Shown here one piece after another: positions 25,300 through 33,589 of a DNA stretch of 64,000 nt (position 1 is its first letter; every line of letters starts with the position of its first letter). Under the pieces are notes generated by a model. It had not been told where the DNA came from and searched no databases. It saw nothing but the letters and a program-made list of their open reading frames with translations. The DNA is from Poriferisodalis sp026713105 (GTDB lineage Bacteria > Actinomycetota > Acidimicrobiia > Acidimicrobiales > Poriferisodalaceae): assembly GCA_965115995.1 (NCBI GenBank), contig OZ220472.1, positions 806,001-870,000 of the forward strand. The letters are read 5' to 3'. The position numbers were made by a program, and so were the translations under genes.

Positions 25300-28200
25300 T
25301 CAAGCGTTCGGCGCAGCACGATGAGCTGTGGCACGAAGTTGTTCGGTCGCGACGACGTCGATGGTCCGGCCGTCGCCGCCGATGACAACGCCGTAGTCGC
25401 GGCGGGCGCCCTCGACGCTGACGACATCGTCCATGACGTCGCGCAGCACTGATGCCGGCTCACGCTCGAAGGCGTCGCCCCAGCCGCCCCCGCCTGGTGT
25501 GTCGGCGATCATGCGTGCGGGACCCATCCGCTTGATGCCGTACTTGGGAGGCACGAACGTCGGCCCATCGGCATCGGTGTCGACGGGGGCGATCCACTCC
25601 AGGCCGACCCCGCCGGTGCCACCGCCGCGCACACCGTGGCCCGATGGGGTGTCGAGGCCTTCGGCTCGGAACGACCAGATGGCAGGCTCCAGAATGTCGG
25701 CCTCGTACCGCACGCCGGTGCCGCCGCGTCGTTGCCCCGGACCGGCGTTGTCGCAGCGCTGTTCGTGGCGGACGTACCGCACGGGGTACATCTGCTCGTG
25801 GAACTCCAGGTTCGGCAGGTCGAGGCCGCCGAGCGTGATGAGGTGCCCCATCTGCGGGAAGCCGTCGCGCTCCGCGGTCGCACCTGGTGTGGCCATGGCA
25901 TGCCACTGGTACATCACCCAGGTGGTGCCGTCGTCGCGGCGCCCGGCGACGTGCCCGTGCATGGTCTTGGACCAAGCTGCGCACGCCCGATCCGGGTCGG
26001 CCTGGGCCAGCGCCTGCCACACCGCGATCACGATCTCATGTGCGACAAACACGGTGTTCATCGTCATCGGGGCAGGCGGCAGTGCGTTCACGATGCTGCC
26101 CTGCGGGGCGATGATCGTCACCGGCCGGTAGGTGCCCTCGTTTCGTGGGATCGACGTGTCGAAGAACGACGACACGGCAAGGAACACCGACGAGTACGTG
26201 TTCGCCAGCGAGCTGTTCTTGAAGCCGTCGATCTGGGGATCGGTACCGGTGAAATCGAGCGTCATCTCGTCGCCGTCGACGGTCATGTTCACTCGCACGG
26301 CGATGTCAGCAGGGCCGAAGCAGTCGTTGTCGGTGCGGTCCTCGCCGTAATAGCTGCCGTCGGGCAGTGCGGTGATGGCTGTGCGCATGCGGCGCTCGCC
26401 GTGGGTGAGGACGCCGTCGAGGTAGGCGAGATACGGCGCGACCCCGAGCTCGGCAACCAGACCCAGGACACGTTCGGCGCCGATGCGGGTCGAGCCCAGC
26501 ATGGCGAGCAGGTCGCCGTCGAGCAGCTCGGGCGTCCGGCAGTTGATGAGCAGCAGCTCCCACAGGTCGTCTCGGACCTTGCCCTCCTCGATCAGCTTCA
26601 TGACCGGCAGCCGGATGCCCTCTTGCCAGATCTCGGTGGCCTCAGGGTTGTAGGTGCCTGCGATCCCGCCGCCGATGTCGGACTGGTGGGCACGGTTGCA
26701 GCAGAACCCCACGAGCGTGGGCTCGCCGCCGTCCTCAGGGCCACCCTCATCTGTGCTGTCGCCATGCTCGCCCTCTCGGGCGACGAAGACAGGCCTCGCG
26801 ATGACCCAGTCGGGCAGGTGATTGCCGCCGGCCACGTAGGGGTCCGACAGCAGGAACACGTCTTCTGGGTTGATGCGTCCCTCGTAGCGCTTCAAGAGCG
26901 CCCGGACCGCAAACCCGCCCCCGCCGGTGTGGATGGGGATGCCGTCGGCGTTGGCGACCAATGTTCCGTCCGGCGTCGTCACGTAACAGGAGAAGTCGTG
27001 GCTCTGGCTGAAGATCGTGCTGCGCGCGGTGCGCGTCATGACCCAGCCCATGTGCTTGCTGATCTGGTCGAGCCGGTTCTGCATGACTGCGAGCACGATC
27101 GGGTCCAGCCCGAATTCATCCGTTGCAGCCGCCGCCTCGCCGTTCGACCCGCTGCGGGATCGACCCGATTGGACGCTTCGGGACACAGCCGCGTCGCCTA
27201 AAGCTGAGCCCTCAGCGGTCTCGTCGGTGGGCGCGAGGTCAATGAACAGGTCGCCGTTCGCGTCCACCCACAGCCGGTCACCCGGTCGGGCCACGACAGT
27301 CGTGGTCAACTCCTCGACCAGCGCCGGTCCCATGATGGCGTGGCCGCGCCGCAGCACTTCGCCATCGAAGACCGGAGTGTCGCACCAGCCGAAAGGCCCG
27401 TGCCATACCGAGCGTGTCTCGATGGGTTCGGGATCACCCACCGCAGGTGCGGTCTGCGAAGTGGCCACGTCGCCCGTCGAGGCGCGTGCCACGAGGCGAA
27501 GCGAGGCCACCATGATCGTGCCGTCGGTCTGGACGTGGCCGTACAGCCGCTCGTATTCGGTCTCGAAGGCGGCCCGGACTGCGACTGCGTCGATCCCGGG
27601 TGCGTTCTCGGAGTAGGCAGGGACGCGGATGGTCCATAGCTGGCCCGGGTGATGCAGTTCCAGCTCGCAATCGAGCGTCACCTGTTCGGCAACGAATCCC
27701 TCGCCGTCCATCACGCCGAGTGCCTGGGCGCGCAGGGCGTCGAATCCAGCATCGATCTCGACGGGGTCGAGCTCGTTGAGCGAGCCCATCAAGAAGCGAG
27801 TGAAGTCCTGGCGAACGTCGGAGTGCAGCATCCCGATCGCACACAGGGCGCCCGCATCGCGGGGCACGTAGACGCGTTCACAGCCGAGCCCCGCAGCCAC
27901 CGATGCGCCGTGCATGGGGCCTGCACCTCCCGCAGCAACCATGGTGAAGCGCCGCGGCGAGTGGCCTCGCTCGATCGAGATGTGCTCGGTCGCACTGAGC
28001 AAGTGCTGCTCGACGACCTCGACAATGCCGGCGGCCGCCTCTTCGATAGCCATGCCGAGCGGCTCAGCGACGTGTTCGCGGATCGCCTCGCGTGCTGCGT
28101 CGATGTCGAGGTCCAACGTGCCGCCGGCGGACTTGCCCGGGCGAAGGCGGCCGAGGATCAGCTGGGCGTCGGTGACGGTCGGCAGCGTGCCGCCGTGGCC

Positions 28201-29376
28201 GTAGCACGCCGGGCCGGGGTCGGCGCCCGCGCCCTGCGGCCCGACGAAGAGCAGTCCGGCCTCGTCGACGCCCGCGATCGTGCCGCCGCCTGCGCCGATC
28301 GTGTGAATGTCGATCGCAGGCGTGGATACGTGATAACCGGCGATCATGATGTCGTCGCGGGTGTCCACCTCGCCGCCCGACATCAGCAGGACGTCGCAGG
28401 AAGTGCCCCCGATCTCCATCGAGACGAGGTTTCCGGCCACCGCAGAGGTGTTCTCGTCGTTGACGAGCGCGCTGTCGGTGGCGTCGCGGTACAGATTGAG
28501 CGCGCCGACGGCGGCTGCGGGGCCGCTGAGCAGCAGGTTCACGGGCCGCCCCGACACCTGGTCGACCGAGGCGGCGCCACCGTTCGACTGCACCAGCAAG
28601 ATGGCGTGACGCAACCCGGCCGCAGCGAGATCGTCGTTCAGCGAGCGCAAGTACGACACGATCTTCGGCGACAGCGAAGCGTTGACGACGGCGGTGGACG
28701 TGCGCTCGTACTCACCCATGAGCGGGGAGACAGCGGCCGACGTCGTGATCCACTTGCCGTCCCACTGCTCGCTCACGGCTTCGGCGGCTGCATGCTCGTG
28801 GGAGTCGTTCACGAACGAATTCATGAACGCAATGGCGATGGCCTCGACGTCGTGGCTGTCGAAGTGCTCCAGCACCGAACCGAGGCTCTCCACATCGAGC
28901 GGGGCGTGTTCGCTGCCGTCGGCGTCGATGCGCCCGCCCAGGGTTGCCCTCAGGTAGCGAGGCACGAGCACCGGGGCATACGGAGCGCGGTGGTTCCACT
29001 GGTCCTCGCGCAGGCCTCGGCGGATCTCCAGCGCGTCGCGGAACCCCTCGGTGGCGATCAGCCCGACGGTGGCGCCTGTGCCTTCGAGCATGGTGTTGGT
29101 GGCCACCGTGGAGCCGTGGACGAACAGCGAGCAGTCAGCGAGCACGTCGCCCAGCGGCATGCCGAGGTCCACGGCGACGCGGGCGAGCGCGGCGTGAACT
29201 CCTCGACTCGGATCCGCCGGGACTGAGGGAACTTTCGCCACCCAGGTCGCGCCCTGCGCATCGGCCAAGACCAAGTCGGTGAAGGTGCCTCCGACGTCCA
29301 CACCGATCCGCCAAGGCGCCGCGGGCCGCCGTTGGGCGCCGTTGGTGCCGTCGGCGTCGGTTGCGGGCGTTGTCAT
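25300..29376 (-). CDS. HyuA-HyuB fusion, hydantoinase/5-oxoprolinase family
   Basis: 1358 residues. The N-terminal half (about 1-690) is HyuA/OxoprolinaseA with the ATP-binding start IGVDVGGTFTDLVL, DCSLFVHGSTVATNT and GAGGGTIAGVDEAG; the C-terminal half (about 745-1330) is HyuB with ARSTIFSQSHDFSCYV, LLSDPYVAGGNHLPD and CCNRAHQSDIGG. A poorly conserved linker joins them. Such fusions resemble eukaryotic 5-oxoprolinase; bacterial relatives open hydantoins, N-methylhydantoin, oxoproline or carboxylate ketones using ATP. I start at ATG 29376, just before the ATP-binding strand; an 84-codon upstream extension is not homologous and overlaps the divergent gene. Confidence 0.88.
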   Translation of the reverse strand: MTTPATDADGTNGAQRRPAAPWRIGVDVGGTFTDLVLADAQGATWVAKVPSVPADPSRGVHAALARVAVDLGMPLGDVLADCSLFVHGSTVATNTMLEGTGATVGLIATEGFRDALEIRRGLREDQWNHRAPYAPVLVPRYLRATLGGRIDADGSEHAPLDVESLGSVLEHFDSHDVEAIAIAFMNSFVNDSHEHAAAEAVSEQWDGKWITTSAAVSPLMGEYERTSTAVVNASLSPKIVSYLRSLNDDLAAAGLRHAILLVQSNGGAASVDQVSGRPVNLLLSGPAAAVGALNLYRDATDSALVNDENTSAVAGNLVSMEIGGTSCDVLLMSGGEVDTRDDIMIAGYHVSTPAIDIHTIGAGGGTIAGVDEAGLLFVGPQGAGADPGPACYGHGGTLPTVTDAQLILGRLRPGKSAGGTLDLDIDAAREAIREHVAEPLGMAIEEAAAGIVEVVEQHLLSATEHISIERGHSPRRFTMVAAGGAGPMHGASVAAGLGCERVYVPRDAGALCAIGMLHSDVRQDFTRFLMGSLNELDPVEIDAGFDALRAQALGVMDGEGFVAEQVTLDCELELHHPGQLWTIRVPAYSENAPGIDAVAVRAAFETEYERLYGHVQTDGTIMVASLRLVARASTGDVATSQTAPAVGDPEPIETRSVWHGPFGWCDTPVFDGEVLRRGHAIMGPALVEELTTTVVARPGDRLWVDANGDLFIDLAPTDETAEGSALGDAAVSRSVQSGRSRSGSNGEAAAATDEFGLDPIVLAVMQNRLDQISKHMGWVMTRTARSTIFSQSHDFSCYVTTPDGTLVANADGIPIHTGGGGFAVRALLKRYEGRINPEDVFLLSDPYVAGGNHLPDWVIARPVFVAREGEHGDSTDEGGPEDGGEPTLVGFCCNRAHQSDIGGGIAGTYNPEATEIWQEGIRLPVMKLIEEGKVRDDLWELLLINCRTPELLDGDLLAMLGSTRIGAERVLGLVAELGVAPYLAYLDGVLTHGERRMRTAITALPDGSYYGEDRTDNDCFGPADIAVRVNMTVDGDEMTLDFTGTDPQIDGFKNSSLANTYSSVFLAVSSFFDTSIPRNEGTYRPVTIIAPQGSIVNALPPAPMTMNTVFVAHEIVIAVWQALAQADPDRACAAWSKTMHGHVAGRRDDGTTWVMYQWHAMATPGATAERDGFPQMGHLITLGGLDLPNLEFHEQMYPVRYVRHEQRCDNAGPGQRRGGTGVRYEADILEPAIWSFRAEGLDTPSGHGVRGGGTGGVGLEWIAPVDTDADGPTFVPPKYGIKRMGPARMIADTPGGGGWGDAFEREPASVLRDVMDDVVSVEGARRDYGVVIGGDGRTIDVVATEQLRATAHRAAPNA

Positions 29377-29440
29377 CTGTTCAGTCTCGCACCCAAGGCC
29401 CTGCAATGACGCCTGAAGTCCGCCGCTGGCGGGCAAAACC

Positions 29441-29457
29441 GGTCCCCTCAGGGGACC
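29441..29457. promoter_or_regulatory. 17-bp palindrome between divergent hyuAB-like and aminotransferase genes
   Basis: GGTCCCC (29441-29447) and GGGGACC (29451-29457) flank TCA: a perfect 7-3-7 inverted repeat. It lies 65 bp upstream of the HyuA-HyuB start and directly before the ATG at 29459, whose ribosome site (AGGGGA) it includes. It could be an operator that serves both genes or an RNA hairpin masking the ribosome site. Confidence 0.55.
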
Positions 29458-29458
29458 G

Positions 29459-30832
29459 ATGCCAGACTTGGCGGATGTCTCAGCAGGCACAGCGAAGCTC
29501 ACCATGCAGATGACCGAGTCGGGACGATGGCCTACCGAGGCGTCTGCAGCGCTGTATGAGCGCGCGCGGCGGTCGATCACCGACGGCACCTCACGGGACA
29601 CTCTGCTGCGCAAGGGCGGGCACCCCATCTACGTCGATCACGGCGAGGGCGCGTGGGTGACCGACGTGGACGGCAACCGCTACTTGGACTGCAACAACAA
29701 TTTCGCGTCGATCATCATCGGCCACGCCGATCCGACGATTGCCGCCGCGGTGCAGGCCCGCATGGCTCGAGGCACCGCCTTCTCGTTCCCCAATGACGCC
29801 GAAGTCGATCTGGCCGAACTGCTGTGCGGGCGCGTCGAGAGCTTCGAGCTCATCCGCTTCTGCAATTCGGGTACCGAGGCGGTGATGGCCGCTCTCAAAG
29901 CCGCCCGCGCCTACACCGGGCGGCCGAAAGTGATCAAGGTCGAAGGTTCCTATCACGGCACCTATGACCACGCGGAAGCCAGCCAGTCGCCCAATCCCAC
30001 CAACTGGGGTGATGCGGCGGCGCCGTCGACGGTGCGCTATGCCGCTGGAACGCCGGCGTCGGTCGAAGACGAAGTGGGCATCATCTCGTTCAATGACGCT
30101 GCGGGTGCCCGCGCTGCGATCCGCCGAAGCGGCGATCAGCTGGCCGCGGTGTTGCTCGACGTCATGCCGAACCGGGTGGGCATGCCCGTGATCGAACCGG
30201 AGTTCATCTCAGCGATCCGCGAGACCACGCGTGAGGTGGGCGCGCTGGTGGTGCTCGACGAGGTCATCTCCTTCCGGCTGGGCTACGGGGGGGCACAGAC
30301 GAAGATGGGCATCGACCCTGACATCACCACGCTGGCCAAGATCATCGGCGGGGGGTTCCCCGTGGGTGCCATCGCCGGTCGTCAAGGCCCCATGGAGACC
30401 TTTGTCCGCGTTGCGGGTAACCGGGCCAAAGTGCCATCGGGCGGCACATTCGCTGCAAACCCCATCACGATGACGGCCGGCCATGCAGCGATGACCCTGC
30501 TCGACCGCGATGCGTTCGACCGGCTGGACACCATCGGCGAGAACATACGGTCCGGCCTGCGGTCGATCTTCGACCGTGCGGGCTTGGGCTGGCAGGCCAC
30601 CGGCGCGGGCAGCCTGTTCCGGGTGCACCCGCACAACCGCACCATCCGCAACTACCGCGACTCGCACCTCTCGAGCGACGAGATCGTCGAGATCACCGAA
30701 TTCGGCCGCCGCATGCAGTCCCACGGCGTCTACTTCATCGCCGAGGGCCTCGGCTGCTTGAGCCTCGCGACGAGCGACGACGACATCGATCACTTCCTCG
30801 GGGCCGCCGAAGCGTCGCTGCCGAGCCAGTAA
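29459..30832 (+). CDS. class III aminotransferase, glutamate-1-semialdehyde aminomutase-like (paralog 1)
   Basis: 457 residues, fold-type I PLP enzyme. Conserved: CNSGTEAVMAALKAARAYTGR (PLP phosphate site), VEGSYHGTYD, VLDEVISFRLGYGG, and the PLP-Lys in TTLAKIIGGGFPVGAIAG. The closest general family is HemL-like aminomutase/aminotransferase, but it lies far from haem genes and has a close paralog at 32101, so a catabolic role is likely. I start at ATG 29459 with AGGGGA upstream; ATG 29504 is an alternative. A Rieske oxygenase follows 50 bp downstream. Confidence 0.85.
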   Translation: MPDLADVSAGTAKLTMQMTESGRWPTEASAALYERARRSITDGTSRDTLLRKGGHPIYVDHGEGAWVTDVDGNRYLDCNNNFASIIIGHADPTIAAAVQARMARGTAFSFPNDAEVDLAELLCGRVESFELIRFCNSGTEAVMAALKAARAYTGRPKVIKVEGSYHGTYDHAEASQSPNPTNWGDAAAPSTVRYAAGTPASVEDEVGIISFNDAAGARAAIRRSGDQLAAVLLDVMPNRVGMPVIEPEFISAIRETTREVGALVVLDEVISFRLGYGGAQTKMGIDPDITTLAKIIGGGFPVGAIAGRQGPMETFVRVAGNRAKVPSGGTFAANPITMTAGHAAMTLLDRDAFDRLDTIGENIRSGLRSIFDRAGLGWQATGAGSLFRVHPHNRTIRNYRDSHLSSDEIVEITEFGRRMQSHGVYFIAEGLGCLSLATSDDDIDHFLGAAEASLPSQ

Positions 30833-30882
30833 ATCCGCACCGGTTGTTCCGGGGCTGCACTCAGTGACCCATAATTCGGGTG

Positions 30883-32040
30883 ATGACAGACACGCAGGTT
30901 GAGCTGGCCGCGGCTCCAGCCGCCCCGATCCCCATCGATGTCGGGTACGACCCCGACCCGGCGAAGTCGTTGTCGCTACATGCCGATGCCTACATCGATC
31001 CGCGCTGGCACGACATCGAGCAGCGGGACGTCTTCGCCCGCAGCTGGCAATGGGTGTGTCATGTCGAGTCGCTGCGCAACCCCGGCGATTACGTGGCACT
31101 GCAGGTCGCGGGCATGCCGATCGCACTGGTCCGGGGCGATGACGGCGAGCTGCGAGCCTTCTACAACGTGTGTCAGCACCGGGCGCACCTGCTGCTGTCG
31201 GGAGCCGGACACACGGGCAGCATCGTGTGCCCGTACCACGGCTGGACCTACGACCTGTCGGGACAGCTGCACCGGGCCCGCGAGACGGACAGAGTTCCGG
31301 GGTTCGATCCGTCTGCCATCTGTCTCCAACCGGTCCAGGCGGAGGAATTCGGCGGCTTCGTCTACGTCAACCTCGACCCGGGTGCTGAGCCGCTGGCGAC
31401 ACAGTCCGGGGACCTCGGCGCTGAGATCGCCCGGTGGGCGCCCGACGTGGCCGATCTGACCCATGTTCGGCGGTTCGATTACGAGATCGCTTCGAACTGG
31501 AAGAACGTCGTCGACAACTTCTTGGAGTGCTACCACTGCCAGGTGGCCCACCCCGACTTCGTGACGCTGGTGGAGATGGGCACCTACCGCGTCACCACCC
31601 ACGGGATCTACTCCAGCCACATGGCACGTGCGGGATACTCCGACAACTCCGCCTACAACGTCGAGGGCTCCAGTGTGAAGGACCTCGCGGTGTGGTGGCT
31701 GTGGCCCAACACCTGCCTGATGCGCTACCCGGGCCGCGGCAATTTCAGCATCATGCAGATGGTGCCCACCGGGCCCGAGACCACTCACGAGACCATCGAC
31801 TTCTATTTCGAGACTGATGAGCTGGGCCCCGCCGACATCGAGTCGATGCGCTACATCGACGACATCCTCCAGCCCGAGGACATCGCAATCGTCGAGAGTG
31901 TGCAGCGAGGCATGCGCACGCCGGCGTTCACCCAGGGCCGCATCGTGTGCGATCCCGACGGCTCTGGCCTCTCCGAGCACGGCGTCCACCACTTCCACGG
32001 GCTCGTGCTGGACGCCTACCGCCGAGCCGGCGCCATCTAG
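30883..32040 (+). CDS. Rieske ring-hydroxylating-type oxygenase alpha subunit (carnitine/betaine monooxygenase-like)
   Basis: 385 residues. Rieske [2Fe-2S] ligands C97-x-H99 (NVCQHRAH) and C116-x2-H119 (CPYHGW); the mononuclear iron site has E215/H218/H223 in DNFLECYHCQVAHP, and the third ligand Asp is in LQPEDIAIV. The ECYHC arrangement is typical of the CntA/YeaW/GbcA group, which hydroxylates quaternary amines, rather than of classic arene dioxygenases. It lies between two GSA-aminomutase-like genes with small gaps, so all three probably form an operon. No ferredoxin reductase is adjacent. ATG 30883; a GTG lies directly before it. Confidence 0.88.
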   Translation: MTDTQVELAAAPAAPIPIDVGYDPDPAKSLSLHADAYIDPRWHDIEQRDVFARSWQWVCHVESLRNPGDYVALQVAGMPIALVRGDDGELRAFYNVCQHRAHLLLSGAGHTGSIVCPYHGWTYDLSGQLHRARETDRVPGFDPSAICLQPVQAEEFGGFVYVNLDPGAEPLATQSGDLGAEIARWAPDVADLTHVRRFDYEIASNWKNVVDNFLECYHCQVAHPDFVTLVEMGTYRVTTHGIYSSHMARAGYSDNSAYNVEGSSVKDLAVWWLWPNTCLMRYPGRGNFSIMQMVPTGPETTHETIDFYFETDELGPADIESMRYIDDILQPEDIAIVESVQRGMRTPAFTQGRIVCDPDGSGLSEHGVHHFHGLVLDAYRRAGAI

Positions 32041-32100
32041 CTCCCAGCAGCTCTGCATCCATCCACGCGATGCGTGGAGAGCTTCTGCGACACTGAGCCG

Positions 32101-33435
32101 ATGACAGCAACCAATGGATCCACGGCCGGCGATCAGCGCTCAGAGGCACAGTCCGCTGCGCTGTATGCCCGGGCGCAGCAGTGGATCCCCGACGGAGTCT
32201 CACGGGCCACGCTGCTGCGGCGGCCGAACCCGATCTACGTCGACCACGGCGAGGGAGCCTGGGTGACCGACGTGGACGGCAACCGCTACCTCGACTGCAA
32301 CAACAACTTCACCTCGCTCATCATGGGGCACGCCAACCCGGCCATTGCCGGGGCAGTCAGTGCGCAGATGGCGCGTGGCACCGCGTTCGCGCTGGCGTGC
32401 GACATCGAGATCGAGCTGGCCTCGCTGCTGTGCGATCGGGTCGAGAGCTTTGAGCTCATCAGGTTCTGCAACTCCGGCACCGAAGCAGTGATGGGTGCGC
32501 TCAAAGCCGCTCGAGCCTTCACCGGTCGGCCGAATGTCATAAAGGTGGAGGGCGCCTATCACGGCACCTACGACCACGCCGAAGCCAGCTTGGCGTCAGA
32601 TCCCACCAATTGGGGCGATGCTGCGGCGCCCGCCACGGTGCCATACGCATCAGGCACGCCGAGCTCGGTGATCGAAGAGGTCGGCATCATCCACTTCAAC
32701 GACGCCGAGGGTGCCCGCGCGGCCATCGAGCGCCATGGCGACCGTCTGGCCGCAGTGCTGCTCGACGTGATGCCGAGCCAGGTTGGACTACCGGTGATCG
32801 AGCCAGAGTTCATCGCTGCGGTTCGCGAGGCGACCCGCGAGGTTGGCGCGTTGCTGGTGCTCGACGAGGTGATCTCGTTCCGGCTGGGCTACAGCGGAGC
32901 GCAGACGCTGCTCGGCATCGACCCCGACATCACCGCCGTGGCCAAGATCATCGGCGGCGGATTCCCCGTCGGCGGTGTTGCGGGGCGCGAGGGGCCGATG
33001 TCGACGTTCGCACGTTCCGGCGGCAGTCGGGCCAAGGTGCCCTCCGGAGGGACCTTCACGGCGAACCCCGTCACCATGGCCGCTGGGCTCGCCACTATGA
33101 ACCAGCTCGATCACGCTGCTTTCGTACGTTTGGACGACATGGGAGAAGCAGTCCGCAGCGGTCTGCGTTCAGCGATCTCCCGAGCCGGTGTGGACTGGCA
33201 GGTCACCGGTCGGGGGAGCCTGTTCAAGGTGCATCCCCACTCCCGGCACATCCGCAACTACCGCGACGCGCATCTCAGCAGCGACGAAGCCGCCGAAATC
33301 GAACGGTTCGAACACGACATCCAAGCGGGCGGCGTCTACCTGTCGGGCGGGGGCTTCGGCTGTCTCAGCTTGGCCATGACCGACGACGACATCGCCCATC
33401 TCCTCCGAGCCGCCGACGCCGCCTGGTCCAGCTGA
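32101..33435 (+). CDS. class III aminotransferase, glutamate-1-semialdehyde aminomutase-like (paralog 2)
   Basis: 444 residues. Nearly collinear with the protein at 29459, with long identical blocks (YVDHGEGAWVTDVDGNRYLD, LIRFCNSGTEAVM, VLDEVISFRLGY). PLP-Lys in TAVAKIIGGGFPVGG. The pair arose by duplication and then diverged mainly at the N-terminus and around the active-site entrance (SFPNDAEVD against ALACDIEIE). ATG at 32101, 60 bp after the Rieske gene. The two enzymes may process two steps or two substrates of the same amine-related route, or form a heterodimer. Confidence 0.85.
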   Translation: MTATNGSTAGDQRSEAQSAALYARAQQWIPDGVSRATLLRRPNPIYVDHGEGAWVTDVDGNRYLDCNNNFTSLIMGHANPAIAGAVSAQMARGTAFALACDIEIELASLLCDRVESFELIRFCNSGTEAVMGALKAARAFTGRPNVIKVEGAYHGTYDHAEASLASDPTNWGDAAAPATVPYASGTPSSVIEEVGIIHFNDAEGARAAIERHGDRLAAVLLDVMPSQVGLPVIEPEFIAAVREATREVGALLVLDEVISFRLGYSGAQTLLGIDPDITAVAKIIGGGFPVGGVAGREGPMSTFARSGGSRAKVPSGGTFTANPVTMAAGLATMNQLDHAAFVRLDDMGEAVRSGLRSAISRAGVDWQVTGRGSLFKVHPHSRHIRNYRDAHLSSDEAAEIERFEHDIQAGGVYLSGGGFGCLSLAMTDDDIAHLLRAADAAWSS

Positions 33436-33519
33436 ACCTCGGCGCGCGGCAACTGATGCAGCCGCCAGTTGCACCTCGAGCGTGCACCAGTGGAACTCAC
33501 CGTTGCGAGGCGAAACCAC

Positions 33520-33574
33520 TTGCTTCCCGCTCTGGTTCGCTGCGCTCACGGGCCGCTCGGGCCACGGCTTCGCC
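33520..33574 (+). repeat. interspersed repeat R1, copy c
   Basis: Core 33544-33574 identical to copies a (9290-9320, inverted) and b (14023-14053). Over 55 bp it matches copy a except for one substitution and one missing base. It lies in the 154-bp gap between the aminotransferase and amidase genes. Confidence 0.85.
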
Positions 33575-33589
33575 TCTAGTCTCGGCGCG

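Noticed and set aside
29459..33435. Calling the two aminotransferases hemL
   Set aside because: They are a recent pair in a catabolic operon far from haem genes; a biosynthetic role is unlikely.
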